Shown: positions 1 through 9,093, numbered from the stretch's first letter. The stretch: 64,000 nucleotides of DNA from an uncultured Bacteroidales bacterium (GCA_902778265.1 CACYXI010000001.1:62001-126000), one strand, 5' to 3'. Notes: a model not told the origin generated them from the sequence alone. A program made the numbers and translations.

Positions 1-2124
1 AAGGCAGTTTTTCAACAGGCGGGCCTTTCTTATACAACACTTAAAAGAAAATTAGAGGATACCCTTGATAACACGTCTACTATGCCTCCCGCGGATGAGC
101 CTTCGGCGAATAAAAAGAAGGGAAAGAACTCGTTATCGGGGGAATCCAAGTTGTTGGCGGCTATTATTGGCGATTATAGTGATGATGATAGGGGCAAGGA
201 TGCAATACATGACTTCTGTGTAGATGTTAGTGAACAAGTAAATAGGGGAAAAATAGACCGCCTTATTGGGCGACAGAAAGAAATGGATAGCATTATCCGC
301 ATCATTGCCAAACGAAAGAAGAATAATGTTATTTTGGTGGGTGACGGTGGCTGCGGCAAGACAATTATTGCAGAAAATCTTGCATATTATATAAAGGATG
401 GTAATGTCCCTCCCTTTTTGCGTAACAAGACTGTTCTTTCCTTGGATTATACTTCGATTATCAATGGTACTATGTATCGTGGTATGTTGGAGGAAAGAGT
501 TAAAAAACTCTTAGACCAATTGAAGCGAGGGAAAGACTATATTCTTCTTATTGACAACATTGATACTATTATATCTGATGGGAAGGGTAGTGATGGTTTT
601 GGCGTAGGTGCTATGTTCTCCAAAGTATTTGATGAGGGAGATATTATTTTCATCGGAACCTGCAATCATTCAGGCTACAGAAATGTTTTTGAGAAAAACA
701 GCAGTTTGGAGAACAAATTCCAAAAGGTGAATATAGACCCGCCTTCAAAGGAAGAATGCACTCAAATAATCAGAGGCATTATCCCAACATATGAAGAATA
801 TCACAAGGTTTCTTTTGATGAAAATGTAATTGAAGCCATTGTTGGCCTTTCTGAGAAATACCTCTCTGAGAAGAAACTTCCGAGTTCTGCAATAGACCTT
901 ATTGATGAGCTTGGAGCAATGGTTAGTATTCGTTGCACCAATCCCCTGATAGCCGAGCTCCAGAAGGAAATACAGAGTCATGAGAAAGAAATAGCTAAAC
1001 TTAAATCAGAAGACAATTATGGTGCGGCGGATGAACTGACGGCGGCTCTTTCGGCCAAGAGAATTGAATATGCTGAATTGATGAAAAAAGAAGGTGCGTC
1101 CGAGGAAAAGAAGAAGGTGACACTTAATGATGTCCTTTCCTTGGTTGCAATGAAAACAGGTATCCCTACAAATCGTCTTAGTGTTGATGAAAAGGAGAGA
1201 ATCCGCACCATGAATGAGAGAATTAAGCAAGATGTTATTGGTCAGGATGAGGCCATTGATAAAATCTGTAAAGCAATCAAACGGAATAGGGTTGGCCTTC
1301 GGAATGGCAGGAATTATGGCACCTTCCTCCTGCAGGGAAACACGGGTGTTGGTAAAACCCTTTTAGCAAAGAAGCTTGCAAAGGAGGTATTTGGTGATGA
1401 AGAGGCCTTGATTCGCTTTGACATGTCAGAATATTCAGATAAGACTTCAGTTAATAAACTTATTGGTTCTAATCCCGGCTTCGTTGGGTATGAAGAGGGT
1501 GGTAGATTGACTGAAGCCGTGAAAAACAAGAAATATTGTGTTATTCTGCTTGATGAAATTGAAAAGGCTGATAATGAGGTGTATAATGTGTTCCTTCAGG
1601 TCTTTGATGAAGGGTTCCTTACCGATAATAGCGGAAGAAAGGTTGATTTCCGCAACACAATTATCCTGATGACTTCCAATGTGGGTGCCCGCAGCGCCGC
1701 CGAATTGGGTACTGCCATCGGTTTTAATAATAATCAGCAGAATAGGGAAGAATACCTCTTCGGTAAGGAACTAAAAGAAAAATTCCCTCCTGAGTTCATT
1801 AACAGAATAGACGACGTCATTCTGTTCAAATCGTTGGGTGACGACGATTTGAAGAAGATTGTGCGTCTTGAGGCTAATAAGAGCGTTGCTCGTTTGGCGG
1901 ATATGCGCTATATCATTACATATGGTGATGATGTTGTGGACCATATCTTTGAACTTGTCCAAAAGGACAGGAAGTATGGTGCAAGGCCTATAGTGAGGGC
2001 GATACAAAACGAAATAGATGATGTTGTGTGTGACGCCATTCTCAACGAAGAGATAAAGGAATCAACCAACTATCATCTATCTATAAGTGAAGGAAGAGTT
2101 CGGATTAGTCCGTCTGACCAATAA
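1..2124 (+). CDS. ClpA/ClpC-type AAA+ unfoldase, 5' partial
   Basis: The reading frame is open from base 1. The codons before the first ATG (base 82) resemble the end of a Clp N-domain, so the true start probably lies upstream. Numbering from that ATG, the first AAA module has Walker A GDGGCGKT at 87-94 and LLIDNID near 155-161. A short helical insert with UVR-like character follows at 290-335. The second module has GNTGVGKT at 419-426, LLDEIE near 489-494 and the Clp sensor-2 region at the C-terminus. An IGF tripeptide at 546-548 sits where ClpA and ClpX carry the ClpP-docking loop, which suggests it feeds substrates to a ClpP protease, perhaps the host's. The first Walker B has Asn (159) where Glu is expected, so that module may bind but not hydrolyse ATP. 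Its 3' end overlaps the convergent minus-strand gene. Confidence 0.88.
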   Translation, partial: KAVFQQAGLSYTTLKRKLEDTLDNTSTMPPADEPSANKKKGKNSLSGESKLLAAIIGDYSDDDRGKDAIHDFCVDVSEQVNRGKIDRLIGRQKEMDSIIRIIAKRKKNNVILVGDGGCGKTIIAENLAYYIKDGNVPPFLRNKTVLSLDYTSIINGTMYRGMLEERVKKLLDQLKRGKDYILLIDNIDTIISDGKGSDGFGVGAMFSKVFDEGDIIFIGTCNHSGYRNVFEKNSSLENKFQKVNIDPPSKEECTQIIRGIIPTYEEYHKVSFDENVIEAIVGLSEKYLSEKKLPSSAIDLIDELGAMVSIRCTNPLIAELQKEIQSHEKEIAKLKSEDNYGAADELTAALSAKRIEYAELMKKEGASEEKKKVTLNDVLSLVAMKTGIPTNRLSVDEKERIRTMNERIKQDVIGQDEAIDKICKAIKRNRVGLRNGRNYGTFLLQGNTGVGKTLLAKKLAKEVFGDEEALIRFDMSEYSDKTSVNKLIGSNPGFVGYEEGGRLTEAVKNKKYCVILLDEIEKADNEVYNVFLQVFDEGFLTDNSGRKVDFRNTIILMTSNVGARSAAELGTAIGFNNNQQNREEYLFGKELKEKFPPEFINRIDDVILFKSLGDDDLKKIVRLEANKSVARLADMRYIITYGDDVVDHIFELVQKDRKYGARPIVRAIQNEIDDVVCDAILNEEIKESTNYHLSISEGRVRISPSDQ

Positions 2125-2779
2125 TTAATTCTTTTGCATAAGGCAATGATTCAATGAAGTTACAGAAGGTGCCCCAATCTTCCTTGAGTTTGTGGTCCTT
2201 TCGCTGCCAATAAATCGTCTGTAGCTGTTTATAATTCGTGGATACTCTGACGAATAGTTCTGCACCCATAGGGCAGTCGCTGATGCATTTCATATAAGCC
2301 CAATAAAGCGCCTCCCCCTTATCCCGTGTGGTAAGCTTAGTCCCGTCCCTGAGTATAAACGTAGCACCGTTGAAATCTTCCTGTTCGGCTATGCGGTTGT
2401 ATCGTTCGATGTCTTTGTTGAGTGAATCAATGGATTCTTTGGAAACATACTTATTACAAATCTTTTCAGCGTCCATCTTTACGAGGCGGTGCATCATTGA
2501 ACTGCTTGACACGTAATCAAACCAATGGTACCTTTGAAACTGCTTTGTGATGTATTGGCTATATTTCAAGTCGAAAGATACGCGGATGCCCGTCAGGAAA
2601 TTATCATGACATTTTACGTTTGGTGCGTTTTTGCTTGCCGAGACGAGTTTCTGTGCCCTCACGAGGCTTTTCTCAAACTCTTCATCGGTATATTCGGGCA
2701 TTTCGGTGCGCATTGCATTACGACAGGCAATGACACACTCTTTGAGGTCATAGACTTTAATATTGGTTACTTCTAACAT
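2105..2779 (-). CDS. possible ThyX-like (flavin-dependent thymidylate synthase superfamily) protein
   Basis: About 224 residues from the ATG at 2779. That start lies just past the stop of the upstream gene; the longer ORF (to 2848) would overlap it by 59 bases. The segment QFQRYHWFDYVSSSSMMHR recalls the RHR-x-S-x-RY nucleotide and flavin motif of ThyX, but the match is imperfect. The C-terminal part (NYKQLQTIYWQR) recalls the conserved Arg-rich end of that family. ThyX makes dTMP from dUMP, which would fit the neighbouring IMPDH-like nucleotide enzyme in the same operon. The motif is degenerate enough that function is uncertain. The 3' end overlaps the convergent clp gene by about 20 bases. 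Confidence 0.4.
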   Translation of the reverse strand: MLEVTNIKVYDLKECVIACRNAMRTEMPEYTDEEFEKSLVRAQKLVSASKNAPNVKCHDNFLTGIRVSFDLKYSQYITKQFQRYHWFDYVSSSSMMHRLVKMDAEKICNKYVSKESIDSLNKDIERYNRIAEQEDFNGATFILRDGTKLTTRDKGEALYWAYMKCISDCPMGAELFVRVSTNYKQLQTIYWQRKDHKLKEDWGTFCNFIESLPYAKELIIGQTD

Positions 2780-2789
2780 ATCGTCTGCA

Positions 2790-3947
2790 TTAGTTATTGT
2801 ATGCTCTCTGTGTAATCCATACCCATTTGGAATCCTTATATTCTTCAAGATTCTTACTGTTGGTATAGCTCATGGCGGAACGAAGGAAATCGGTTTCGTT
2901 CTCAGACCACCCCTTAAGGTTGTATTCTACTCTTTGATATTTGAAAAGCCCTTCTGAGGTTTTCAGGCGCTTAATCACCTGAGCGTTGGCCTTTGCAACT
3001 ATGGCCTGTGCGGTTTTTGTGCTTTGCCCGAAGAGTTCCTTCCATATTGTAAGTTTACCTTCTTTGAACTGTTTGAAAGCCTTGGGAAATTTGTGTCGCG
3101 GTATCTCTCTTCCATAAGTAAAGAGGGTTGTGATTGGCTTTAGGATTTTATATCCACGAAGATTCCAATAGGATTTCCCGTAAGTTGTCTTTCCTGCGGA
3201 CTCAATTGCCTTATTGAAAAGACTGCCTATCATTACATAATCGGCATAGAGAAGTGCTTTCTGTATGTCTCTGAATCCCTTGATGCCGCCGTCCGCAACA
3301 ATCTTACATTTGCCGTTTATTGCCTTTTTAATTGCGTATGTCTCTGATAGCAGGGAAAAAACGGGGTAATGTATCGCCACATTGGCTGATGTGCTGCAGA
3401 CAGAACCCGTCCCTACACTAAGCCTTGCGATATCAACACCGGCTTCTTCGTATGCTCGGTATGTTTCAGGATTTGCGATATTTCCTGTCATGATAACAAT
3501 CTTGTCTCCCCACCGTGCCTTGATTTCGCGAACCAAATCTAAAAGGCATTGCATGTGACCATTTGCTAAGTCAATACAGACCCTAAGGGGACGAACATAT
3601 TCCCTTTCCTTGTATATATTATATAGGATATCGCCATCGGCAAAGATGTCTCTTGATTCTTGCAAGGAGAATGCGGTGAAGTTAGCATCATTGTGGAGAA
3701 GAAATTCTATTCTTTCCTCTACCGAGTAACTTCTTGGCAATACGGCCCTTATGTGTGCATCGTTGAAGTCGCTAATGTTCTCCTTGGATGTTACGGAACT
3801 CATGCAAGAAGCAAAAATAGGTAAAAAACCGTCTTTATCATAGGGGTTACATTCGCTGCGGCTTTTGATACTTGTGGTTTCTTCGGGGACGATTGTTATG
3901 TCCTCGTAATTCAGTTTGGGTTCTCTTTCTAAAATGTTCTTTACCAT
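2790..3947 (-). CDS. IMP dehydrogenase / GMP reductase family protein
   Basis: A 385-residue TIM-barrel enzyme of the IMPDH/GMPR family. The catalytic loop is visible as SVGTGSVCST with Cys184, followed by the phosphate-binding IVADGGIKGFRDIQKAL and YVMIG segments. No CBS domain pair is present between the barrel strands, which is more like GMP reductase or a minimal IMPDH. The C-terminal 100 residues are unlike the usual enzymes. It would interconvert IMP with XMP or GMP and so bias the purine pool during infection. It is the second gene of a minus-strand operon: its ATG lies one base from the stop of the AAA ATPase gene, and the ThyX-like gene follows 10 bases after its end. Confidence 0.8.
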   Translation of the reverse strand: MVKNILEREPKLNYEDITIVPEETTSIKSRSECNPYDKDGFLPIFASCMSSVTSKENISDFNDAHIRAVLPRSYSVEERIEFLLHNDANFTAFSLQESRDIFADGDILYNIYKEREYVRPLRVCIDLANGHMQCLLDLVREIKARWGDKIVIMTGNIANPETYRAYEEAGVDIARLSVGTGSVCSTSANVAIHYPVFSLLSETYAIKKAINGKCKIVADGGIKGFRDIQKALLYADYVMIGSLFNKAIESAGKTTYGKSYWNLRGYKILKPITTLFTYGREIPRHKFPKAFKQFKEGKLTIWKELFGQSTKTAQAIVAKANAQVIKRLKTSEGLFKYQRVEYNLKGWSENETDFLRSAMSYTNSKNLEEYKDSKWVWITQRAYNN

Positions 3948-3948
3948 A

Positions 3949-5025
3949 CTAACAACTGTTATCTATAGACGAATCAAAACCTATACAGTTTATTGCCATT
4001 GTTTTTGAGGCTCTATTGACACGATTGCCTGCTTGCCTAATCATGTCATCCATTGCCTTAAACGATTCTTCCTCTGTGTGTCCAAATACGAAGAAGAGCA
4101 GAATCAATTCGTTGATATGGTCTATCGTGTATCCTTTTGTCCTTGTCACCCACTCGTCCAAATTAATTTTTTTAATATCATCGGGGGCAATAGTGTGACT
4201 AATAAAGAAGCGTCTAACCTTTTCGTCGGGAAGAGGAAACTCTATTACCTTGTCAAAACGAGACGGCCTATTTGTGTAGCGGTCCTCTAATAATTCTATA
4301 TGGTTTGTTGTCGCAATAATGACCAACCCATTTAGTTTGAAATTCCCATCAAGAATGTTTAGGAGGAGGGAGTTAACTCGGCTTGACTGCTGCGTGAAGG
4401 TGTCAATATCTTCAATAATGGCAATAACCTTACGTTGCCCTTCGACTGCGCGAACCCATCTCACTACTTCTGTAAACCATTCAAGTTCCTCCCCTGTTGA
4501 AAGATAAAAGACAATGCCGTCGTGCTCCTTGATGAGAATGTCGGCCATAATGCTGATAAGACTTGTCTTTCCCGTGCCGGGTGCTGAGTAGAGTAAATAG
4601 TTTCTTCTGAACACCCTGTTGTATTTTTTGTAGGTTTCTTCGGAGTCCCAAAACTTGCGAATATCGCCAACAATTTCCTCAGTAACGGCATTGGGCATAG
4701 TGTAGAGCTTGTTATGGTCAACGTGCACTTCGTAGAGGAATAATCCTTCTTCATTGTTGGTGCCGAAGCCATAATAGCCCGCTTTTAGGCGAGGAAAAGA
4801 CTCGGACACGGGGGTTATGTGTTCGCCTCTGCAGCTCCATTGTTTGGCGGCGGGAACCTTGGTGTTATTTTTTCCTTCGTCTATGGACATGGCTATTCCG
4901 TAATCTTCATCCATAGATGGTTCTTCTGATATTTCATATGCGGGGCCACGGCTCTCATGCAGAGAAATTGGCGTATCAAATGATGAGTGAATGATACTTC
5001 TATTTGTGATTGACTGTCTTGACAT
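3949..5025 (-). CDS. AAA+ ATPase, BCS1-like
   Basis: 358 residues with a single AAA module. Walker A is SAPGTGKTS at about 147-155 and Walker B is IAIIEDIDTF. A sensor-1 region (VIIATTNH) and an arginine-finger-like NRPSRFD stretch follow. The arrangement resembles the AAA domain of BCS1-type ATPases, but there is no transmembrane segment and the N-terminal 130 residues are not recognised. The substrate is unknown. It is the first gene of the operon with the IMPDH-like and ThyX-like genes, read from a host-type promoter at 5049-5079 and divergent from a late-type promoter for the plus-strand gene at 5108. Confidence 0.75.
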   Translation of the reverse strand: MSRQSITNRSIIHSSFDTPISLHESRGPAYEISEEPSMDEDYGIAMSIDEGKNNTKVPAAKQWSCRGEHITPVSESFPRLKAGYYGFGTNNEEGLFLYEVHVDHNKLYTMPNAVTEEIVGDIRKFWDSEETYKKYNRVFRRNYLLYSAPGTGKTSLISIMADILIKEHDGIVFYLSTGEELEWFTEVVRWVRAVEGQRKVIAIIEDIDTFTQQSSRVNSLLLNILDGNFKLNGLVIIATTNHIELLEDRYTNRPSRFDKVIEFPLPDEKVRRFFISHTIAPDDIKKINLDEWVTRTKGYTIDHINELILLFFVFGHTEEESFKAMDDMIRQAGNRVNRASKTMAINCIGFDSSIDNSC

Positions 5026-5048
5026 ACTTCATTTTTTTTGGACAACGA

Positions 5049-5079
5049 CAAAGTTAATATAAAATATTTGAAACTAAAA
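5049..5079 (-). promoter_or_regulatory. Bacteroidetes-type promoter for the AAA/IMPDH operon
   Basis: On the minus strand TTTT (5076-5079) is followed after 19 bases by TAACTTTG (5049-5056), matching the -7 element TAnnTTTG fully and the -33 element TTTG in three of four bases. The start codon is 23 bases downstream. Confidence 0.55.
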
Positions 5080-5088
5080 ACTATTTAT
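5080..5088 (+). promoter_or_regulatory. late-type promoter motif ACTATTTAT
   Basis: Exact copy of the 9-base motif followed by three bases and AAAA. It ends 19 bases before the ATG at 5108. It lies back to back with the host-type promoter on the other strand. Confidence 0.7.
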
Positions 5089-5107
5089 ACAAAAATGTTG
5101 AAGTAAT

Positions 5108-5476
5108 ATGACAATTTCAGAAGAAAAAGCACTTCGGTTAATGGTAGAATCTATTGCGCGTGAAGTTATCTCCGAGGCGAAAAAAGAAACCAAAAAGAAG
5201 CCATCCGAAGACAAAAAAGATAGTAAGAGCGATAATAAAAAGGGTAATACCACTAAGAGAACAACTGTTATTAGGTGGCTGCAGGACCCTGCAGTGAATT
5301 GCGCTGAAATTATGCGTCAATTGTGGCACCCAAAGAAGGCTGAAGAGGATTCCGCTCGTTCGTATTTCTATAAGTGCCGCGATGGTGCAAAGAATGATAC
5401 GGGTGTGCCCTATGCTTTTACAAGTAAAGAGATTAACAAACTGTACTCGATAAAGTCCTCTTCGGGTAGTAAATAA
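5108..5476 (+). CDS. late small basic protein with capsid-targeting-like N-terminus
   Basis: 122 residues. The first 23 form a predicted amphipathic helix ending in I-S-E before Ala24, resembling the T4 capsid-targeting propeptides cut by gp21 after L/I-x-E. A Lys/Asp/Ser-rich linker follows at about 24-52. A compact C-terminal part (55-115) has conserved-looking Trp and Arg residues and may be a small winged-helix-like DNA-binding fold, but I do not recognise a family. A late-type promoter motif lies directly upstream. I infer an internal head protein, possibly injected with the DNA. Gene 5500 follows after 23 bases. Confidence 0.7.
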   Translation: MTISEEKALRLMVESIAREVISEAKKETKKKPSEDKKDSKSDNKKGNTTKRTTVIRWLQDPAVNCAEIMRQLWHPKKAEEDSARSYFYKCRDGAKNDTGVPYAFTSKEINKLYSIKSSSGSK

Positions 5477-5499
5477 TAAAAATTTGAACGGACTGCAAT

Positions 5500-5928
5500 A
5501 TGAAAAAGAATGTTGTAAAGATAAACGAAAACACCATCAGGCAGATTGTCGCTGAGAGTGTGAAAAAGGTGTTGAAAGAGAATTTAGGGATGAGAAAATA
5601 TGAATCAGAACTTAGAAATGCAATCAACATCATTACAAGCAATCTTGAATGCGAATCACCAAAAATAGGAAGAGGCGACGATGGTTACAGTTATTGTGAC
5701 ATTGAACTTCCTTCTGCCTCAATGTCTTTGAGATTGTATTGTTATAACGAGGAAACAGGCGAACTTGGGGCCAGGTTAGATGATGAACATGGCACAAATA
5801 TGTATGATTATGTTTGTGCTGCCCAAGGTGCCCCCTTGGGGTATATAACGGATAGAACAGGCAGGGGGCTTGCACATAAGATAGTATCGGATATTCGCTC
5901 AATTGAAAAATCATTGGAATCTGAGTAA
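5500..5928 (+). CDS. late protein of unknown function with capsid-targeting-like N-terminus
   Basis: 142 residues. Residues 7-27 (INENTIRQIVAESV, then KKVLKE) are very close to the N-terminus of the ArdA-like protein at 17395 and to an internal segment of the protein at 22187, and end in L-K-E at 25-27. The rest is an acidic mixed domain with no family I recognise. It is probably co-transcribed with the gene at 5108 from the late motif at 5080, and is followed by unassigned sequence and then a terminator at 6010. I infer that the N-terminal piece is a removable packaging signal. Confidence 0.7.
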   Translation: MKKNVVKINENTIRQIVAESVKKVLKENLGMRKYESELRNAINIITSNLECESPKIGRGDDGYSYCDIELPSASMSLRLYCYNEETGELGARLDDEHGTNMYDYVCAAQGAPLGYITDRTGRGLAHKIVSDIRSIEKSLESE

Positions 5929-6009
5929 TAAGCCGCCATTTTCACATCCTCATACTGAACCTTACCGATAGTCTTTCGGAGCAACTAATGTAATTTTAAA
6001 CAAGACGAA

Positions 6010-6044
6010 AAAACCGTAGGATTATTCCTGCGGCTTTTTGTTTT
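6010..6044 (+). terminator. rho-independent terminator
   Basis: An 8-bp stem (CCGTAGGA pairing with TCCTGCGG, one G-T pair), a short AT loop and a run of T. It ends the 5108-5500 transcript and belongs to the recurring terminator type in this genome. Confidence 0.8.
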
Positions 6045-6051
6045 AGAATAC

Positions 6052-6083
6052 CTTGATTTTTCCCATTTGAGACTGTATATTTC
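6052..6083 (+). promoter_or_regulatory. possible host-type promoter
   Basis: CTTG (6052-6055) is followed after 20 bases by TATATTTC (6076-6083), one mismatch from each Bacteroidetes promoter element and one base over the usual spacing. The ATG at 6095 is 11 bases further. It sits just after a terminator, where a new promoter is needed. Confidence 0.35.
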
Positions 6084-6094
6084 AAGAAAAAATA

Positions 6095-7036
6095 ATGGGA
6101 AAAATAACAAATAGGTTAAAGAGTGCCGTTCACTCATTGTTTTGGGGTCTTCGCGGTGGTGATGCTCTTTTGGAGCAAAAGGGAGGGACGGAGCACAACA
6201 CGTCAACAATTACAATACCCCAATCGGTGACTGATAATGTTTTTCAAGATTTATTGGATGAAAAGGAGACTGTAAGGGTTCAGGAATTCCGTGATAAATC
6301 TTATCGTATTTTTAAGGAATCGGGGAAATACACCGTTAGTGTTACGGCGCACGTAGATGAAGAAGGAAACTTCGTAGACGTCCCGTGGGAGGTTTCTGTT
6401 AGTCGTATTGCTTTTGAGAATACCTGTCCCGACTTTGTAAAGCATGGAGACCTTCGTCCGAGGGTTGTTCAGGATGCAAGGTATTATGGCACTTCTATCA
6501 GCGATGCGTCATCATTTGGTGGTGATGTCCCTGACCCCCGTGCACAAATTTTTATGTTTGAGCGCGATGATTTTACTCCTCGGTACTTTATTGAATCCTA
6601 CATAAAGCGTGTAGTTGTTTTTAATAACGACGAGAAGAGAGCCACGATTGACTTTTATCTTCCTGCGGAGCAAAGGGGGTATAATAAACTTGATGCTGTT
6701 ATTATTGCTGACCTACACCGTTATGCAAAAAAGGGCCGTGGTGATGCCTTTGATGTAAAAACCTTTGGCTTTATTAGCGACCATGCGTGGAATTCTTTAG
6801 ATTTATGCCTTTACAAATACAACAATCTTGTATTTGACCATATGGAAGAATATGATGGCAACTTGATTTTCACCTTCAAAGCGGATATTGTTTGTGATGG
6901 TGAGGATGTTACCGAAAAATATAAGGTGGCATCTGTTGATGAGAAGTATGCCAAGGAAGCACCAAAGGAAAATCCTGAGGTTGGTGCAATAATCAGAAGA
7001 GTATTAAGAGATAAAGAAAAAGAAGTATGCGAATAG
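6095..7036 (+). CDS. hypothetical protein, probably virion-associated
   Basis: 313 residues, not recognised. The protein is soluble and rich in beta-type segments, with no signal peptide or membrane helix. It opens a tightly packed run of five genes (6095, 7027, 7619, 7984, 9093) whose ends overlap or nearly touch, so it is probably translated with the HAD-like and glycosyltransferase genes that follow. Position ahead of the late sigma factor and baseplate genes is the only functional hint. Confidence 0.75.
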   Translation: MGKITNRLKSAVHSLFWGLRGGDALLEQKGGTEHNTSTITIPQSVTDNVFQDLLDEKETVRVQEFRDKSYRIFKESGKYTVSVTAHVDEEGNFVDVPWEVSVSRIAFENTCPDFVKHGDLRPRVVQDARYYGTSISDASSFGGDVPDPRAQIFMFERDDFTPRYFIESYIKRVVVFNNDEKRATIDFYLPAEQRGYNKLDAVIIADLHRYAKKGRGDAFDVKTFGFISDHAWNSLDLCLYKYNNLVFDHMEEYDGNLIFTFKADIVCDGEDVTEKYKVASVDEKYAKEAPKENPEVGAIIRRVLRDKEKEVCE

Positions 7037-7632
7037 CAATTGATTTAAATGATGTGCTTAGGGATTATACATTTAATTTCGCACAGAAGTACAAGATGGG
7101 TTATGACCACACATTTGATTTGGACGACCTTGTCTTTAGCACAAATGATGTAAAGGTGCTTTTCCCCTTCAAGACACAGAAGGCGTATGAGAATTTCGTC
7201 TACGGCGAGTATGCATTTGATTTATATGGTAGTGCACCTGTAGCGGAAAAGGGTTTGACTGATAAGTATATTGCGTGGGAAAACGCATTGGAGGACCTTG
7301 ATGAGGATGAACCTGTTGAGGTTATGATTGTTTCTACGTTGGAAGCGGGGCTTACTATTCAGGCGACATACTTTTTCCTTTCAAAATTAGGAACAAAGGC
7401 GCGTAGGGTGTTCTTCCCGAAGGACTCTACTGAAATATGGAATGAGTGTGATATCCTAATAACGGCAAACCCTTATTTGTTAGCAACAAAACCCAAAAAT
7501 AAGGTTTCTGTTAAGATTGAGCGGGAGTATAATGGTGAGTGTGAAAGTGATTATTCTTTCATTTCGTCGGTATATTTCTTTAGAACTGAAGATAACATCA
7601 AAAAAATTATAGATAATTATGGGAACAAGTGA
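7027..7632 (+). CDS. HAD-like phosphatase-fold protein
   Basis: 201 residues. The N-terminus MRIAIDLNDVLRDY has the DxxD arrangement of HAD motif I (Asp6 and Asp9), VMIVST near the middle is a plausible motif II, and DILITANPYLL near 150 a plausible motif IV strand. Related phage proteins are often called 5'-nucleotidase-like. The HAD nucleophile position reads D-L-N-D, so Asn replaces the usual third residue while both aspartates remain. It starts inside the end of gene 6095 and its own end overlaps the next gene by 14 bases, indicating coupled translation. Substrate unknown. Confidence 0.6.
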   Translation: MRIAIDLNDVLRDYTFNFAQKYKMGYDHTFDLDDLVFSTNDVKVLFPFKTQKAYENFVYGEYAFDLYGSAPVAEKGLTDKYIAWENALEDLDEDEPVEVMIVSTLEAGLTIQATYFFLSKLGTKARRVFFPKDSTEIWNECDILITANPYLLATKPKNKVSVKIEREYNGECESDYSFISSVYFFRTEDNIKKIIDNYGNK

Positions 7633-7972
7633 TTATTTTATCACCATCGGCGGTAAGAAGTACGCCTTGAATGTTCAGAAGATACTCGACTTCTGTTTAA
7701 AGGATGGGAAGTCGGCATCAACAGAAAAAGAGATTACTGAGGCTTATGAAGCGACAGATGGTGGCGTAGAACTGTCTAACAGGATTGAGCGAGAGTTGGT
7801 GGGGAATATTGGAAACACAAATAACGATACAATCACATATGATTTTATAAAGTTCATATTGGGCCCAATTTTTGATGTTTCTTCCGCAATATGTGATGTA
7901 CCTACGGTTTCGGCGTCGTTGGCATTTAATACTATGATTAAAATGGGCTTTATTTACGAAATAACAGAGTAA
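7619..7972 (+). CDS. hypothetical protein
   Basis: 117 residues, not recognised; acidic, mostly helical, no membrane segment. It overlaps the HAD-like gene by 14 bases and is followed 11 bases later by a glycosyltransferase gene, so it belongs to the same transcript. Confidence 0.7.
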   Translation: MGTSDYFITIGGKKYALNVQKILDFCLKDGKSASTEKEITEAYEATDGGVELSNRIERELVGNIGNTNNDTITYDFIKFILGPIFDVSSAICDVPTVSASLAFNTMIKMGFIYEITE

Positions 7973-7983
7973 AAGATAAAAAA

Positions 7984-9093
7984 ATGAAAGACAAGCAAAA
8001 AAGAATTGACTCTATTAAGGAGTTGCTTAAGAAGGTTGATGACAAGGACTTTAATGTATATTTCTTTGTTATTGACAGCAAGGGAAACCCGAGTGGCTCG
8101 CTTGAATACGTGTATTCGGTGGCATATACTTTTAAAGAATTAGGTTATAGGGTAGCCATGCTTCATCAGGAGGAGAATTTTGTTGGTGTTGGTGATTGGC
8201 TCGGTTCCAAATATGCAGAACTTCCTCACTATAACATTGCTAAGGAAAATGTAGAAGTTTCTAATGTTGACTATCTCTTTGTGCCCGAATATCAGGCGTC
8301 TATTTTGTCACAGGTTAAGGACTTGCCTTGTAAAAAGATTGGTATTCTTACAAACAAGGCATATCTTACAGACGTTATGCCCGTAACTGCAACATGGGCA
8401 AAATTTGGTATTGGTGATGTGATTACAAATACTGATGGCAATAAGAAGTTTATTGAAACCTATTTTCCCGGTGTTAGGGCATGGCATATTTCTCCCTGCA
8501 TCGGAAATGCGTTCAGAAAGCAAGTGGATGTACTGAAAAGTCCCGTGGTAAATCTTTGTGTGAAGAAGCCTGAGGATGTGAAACGTATTATGAAAACCTT
8601 CTATTGGAAGTATCCTCTCTATAATTGGGTGTCCTTCCGTGATATTCGTGGTTTTGGGCATGAAAAGCTTGCGGACATTCTTAATGAAGGTTTCCTTACC
8701 GTATGGTCCGATAGTGATACTGCATTCGGTTATGCTGCATTGGAGGCTTTACGCTGTGGCAGCATCGTGCTTGGAAAGATTCCCGATGAACCTAATGATT
8801 GGATGGTTTCTAAAGACGCTCTGACGCCTGCCATTGTTTGGTTTGATAACTATGATGTTGTTGTGGACATGATTGCAAGTTTGGTTAGGACATGGACACT
8901 TGATGCTGTTCCTGACGGTATAACTGCTTCTGTGGATAGTCTCAATGAATGTTTTACAGCTGATGACCAAAAGAATGAGGTAGAGAATATTTTTACAAAC
9001 AATATTCTTGAGAGTAGAAAGAAGGATTTTCACATCATGATTGCCCACTTAGAAAGTGTTGAAGAAGATAAAGAAGAAAGTAACGAAGAGTAA
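7984..9093 (+). CDS. glycosyltransferase-like protein (GT-B / GT4-like)
   Basis: 369 residues. The C-terminal half contains GFLTVWSDSDTAFGYAALEAL followed by CGSIVLGKIPDEP (two separate segments), the arrangement seen in GT4-type enzymes, where a Glu in a GYAALEAL-like motif contacts the sugar nucleotide. The N-terminal half has NPSGSLEYVYSVAYTFKELGYRV, typical of the first Rossmann domain. The next gene, overlapping by one base (TAATG), is a GT2-type enzyme. Two glycosyltransferases among virion genes suggest glycosylation of a virion protein rather than of DNA. The acceptor is unknown. Confidence 0.6.
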   Translation: MKDKQKRIDSIKELLKKVDDKDFNVYFFVIDSKGNPSGSLEYVYSVAYTFKELGYRVAMLHQEENFVGVGDWLGSKYAELPHYNIAKENVEVSNVDYLFVPEYQASILSQVKDLPCKKIGILTNKAYLTDVMPVTATWAKFGIGDVITNTDGNKKFIETYFPGVRAWHISPCIGNAFRKQVDVLKSPVVNLCVKKPEDVKRIMKTFYWKYPLYNWVSFRDIRGFGHEKLADILNEGFLTVWSDSDTAFGYAALEALRCGSIVLGKIPDEPNDWMVSKDALTPAIVWFDNYDVVVDMIASLVRTWTLDAVPDGITASVDSLNECFTADDQKNEVENIFTNNILESRKKDFHIMIAHLESVEEDKEESNEE

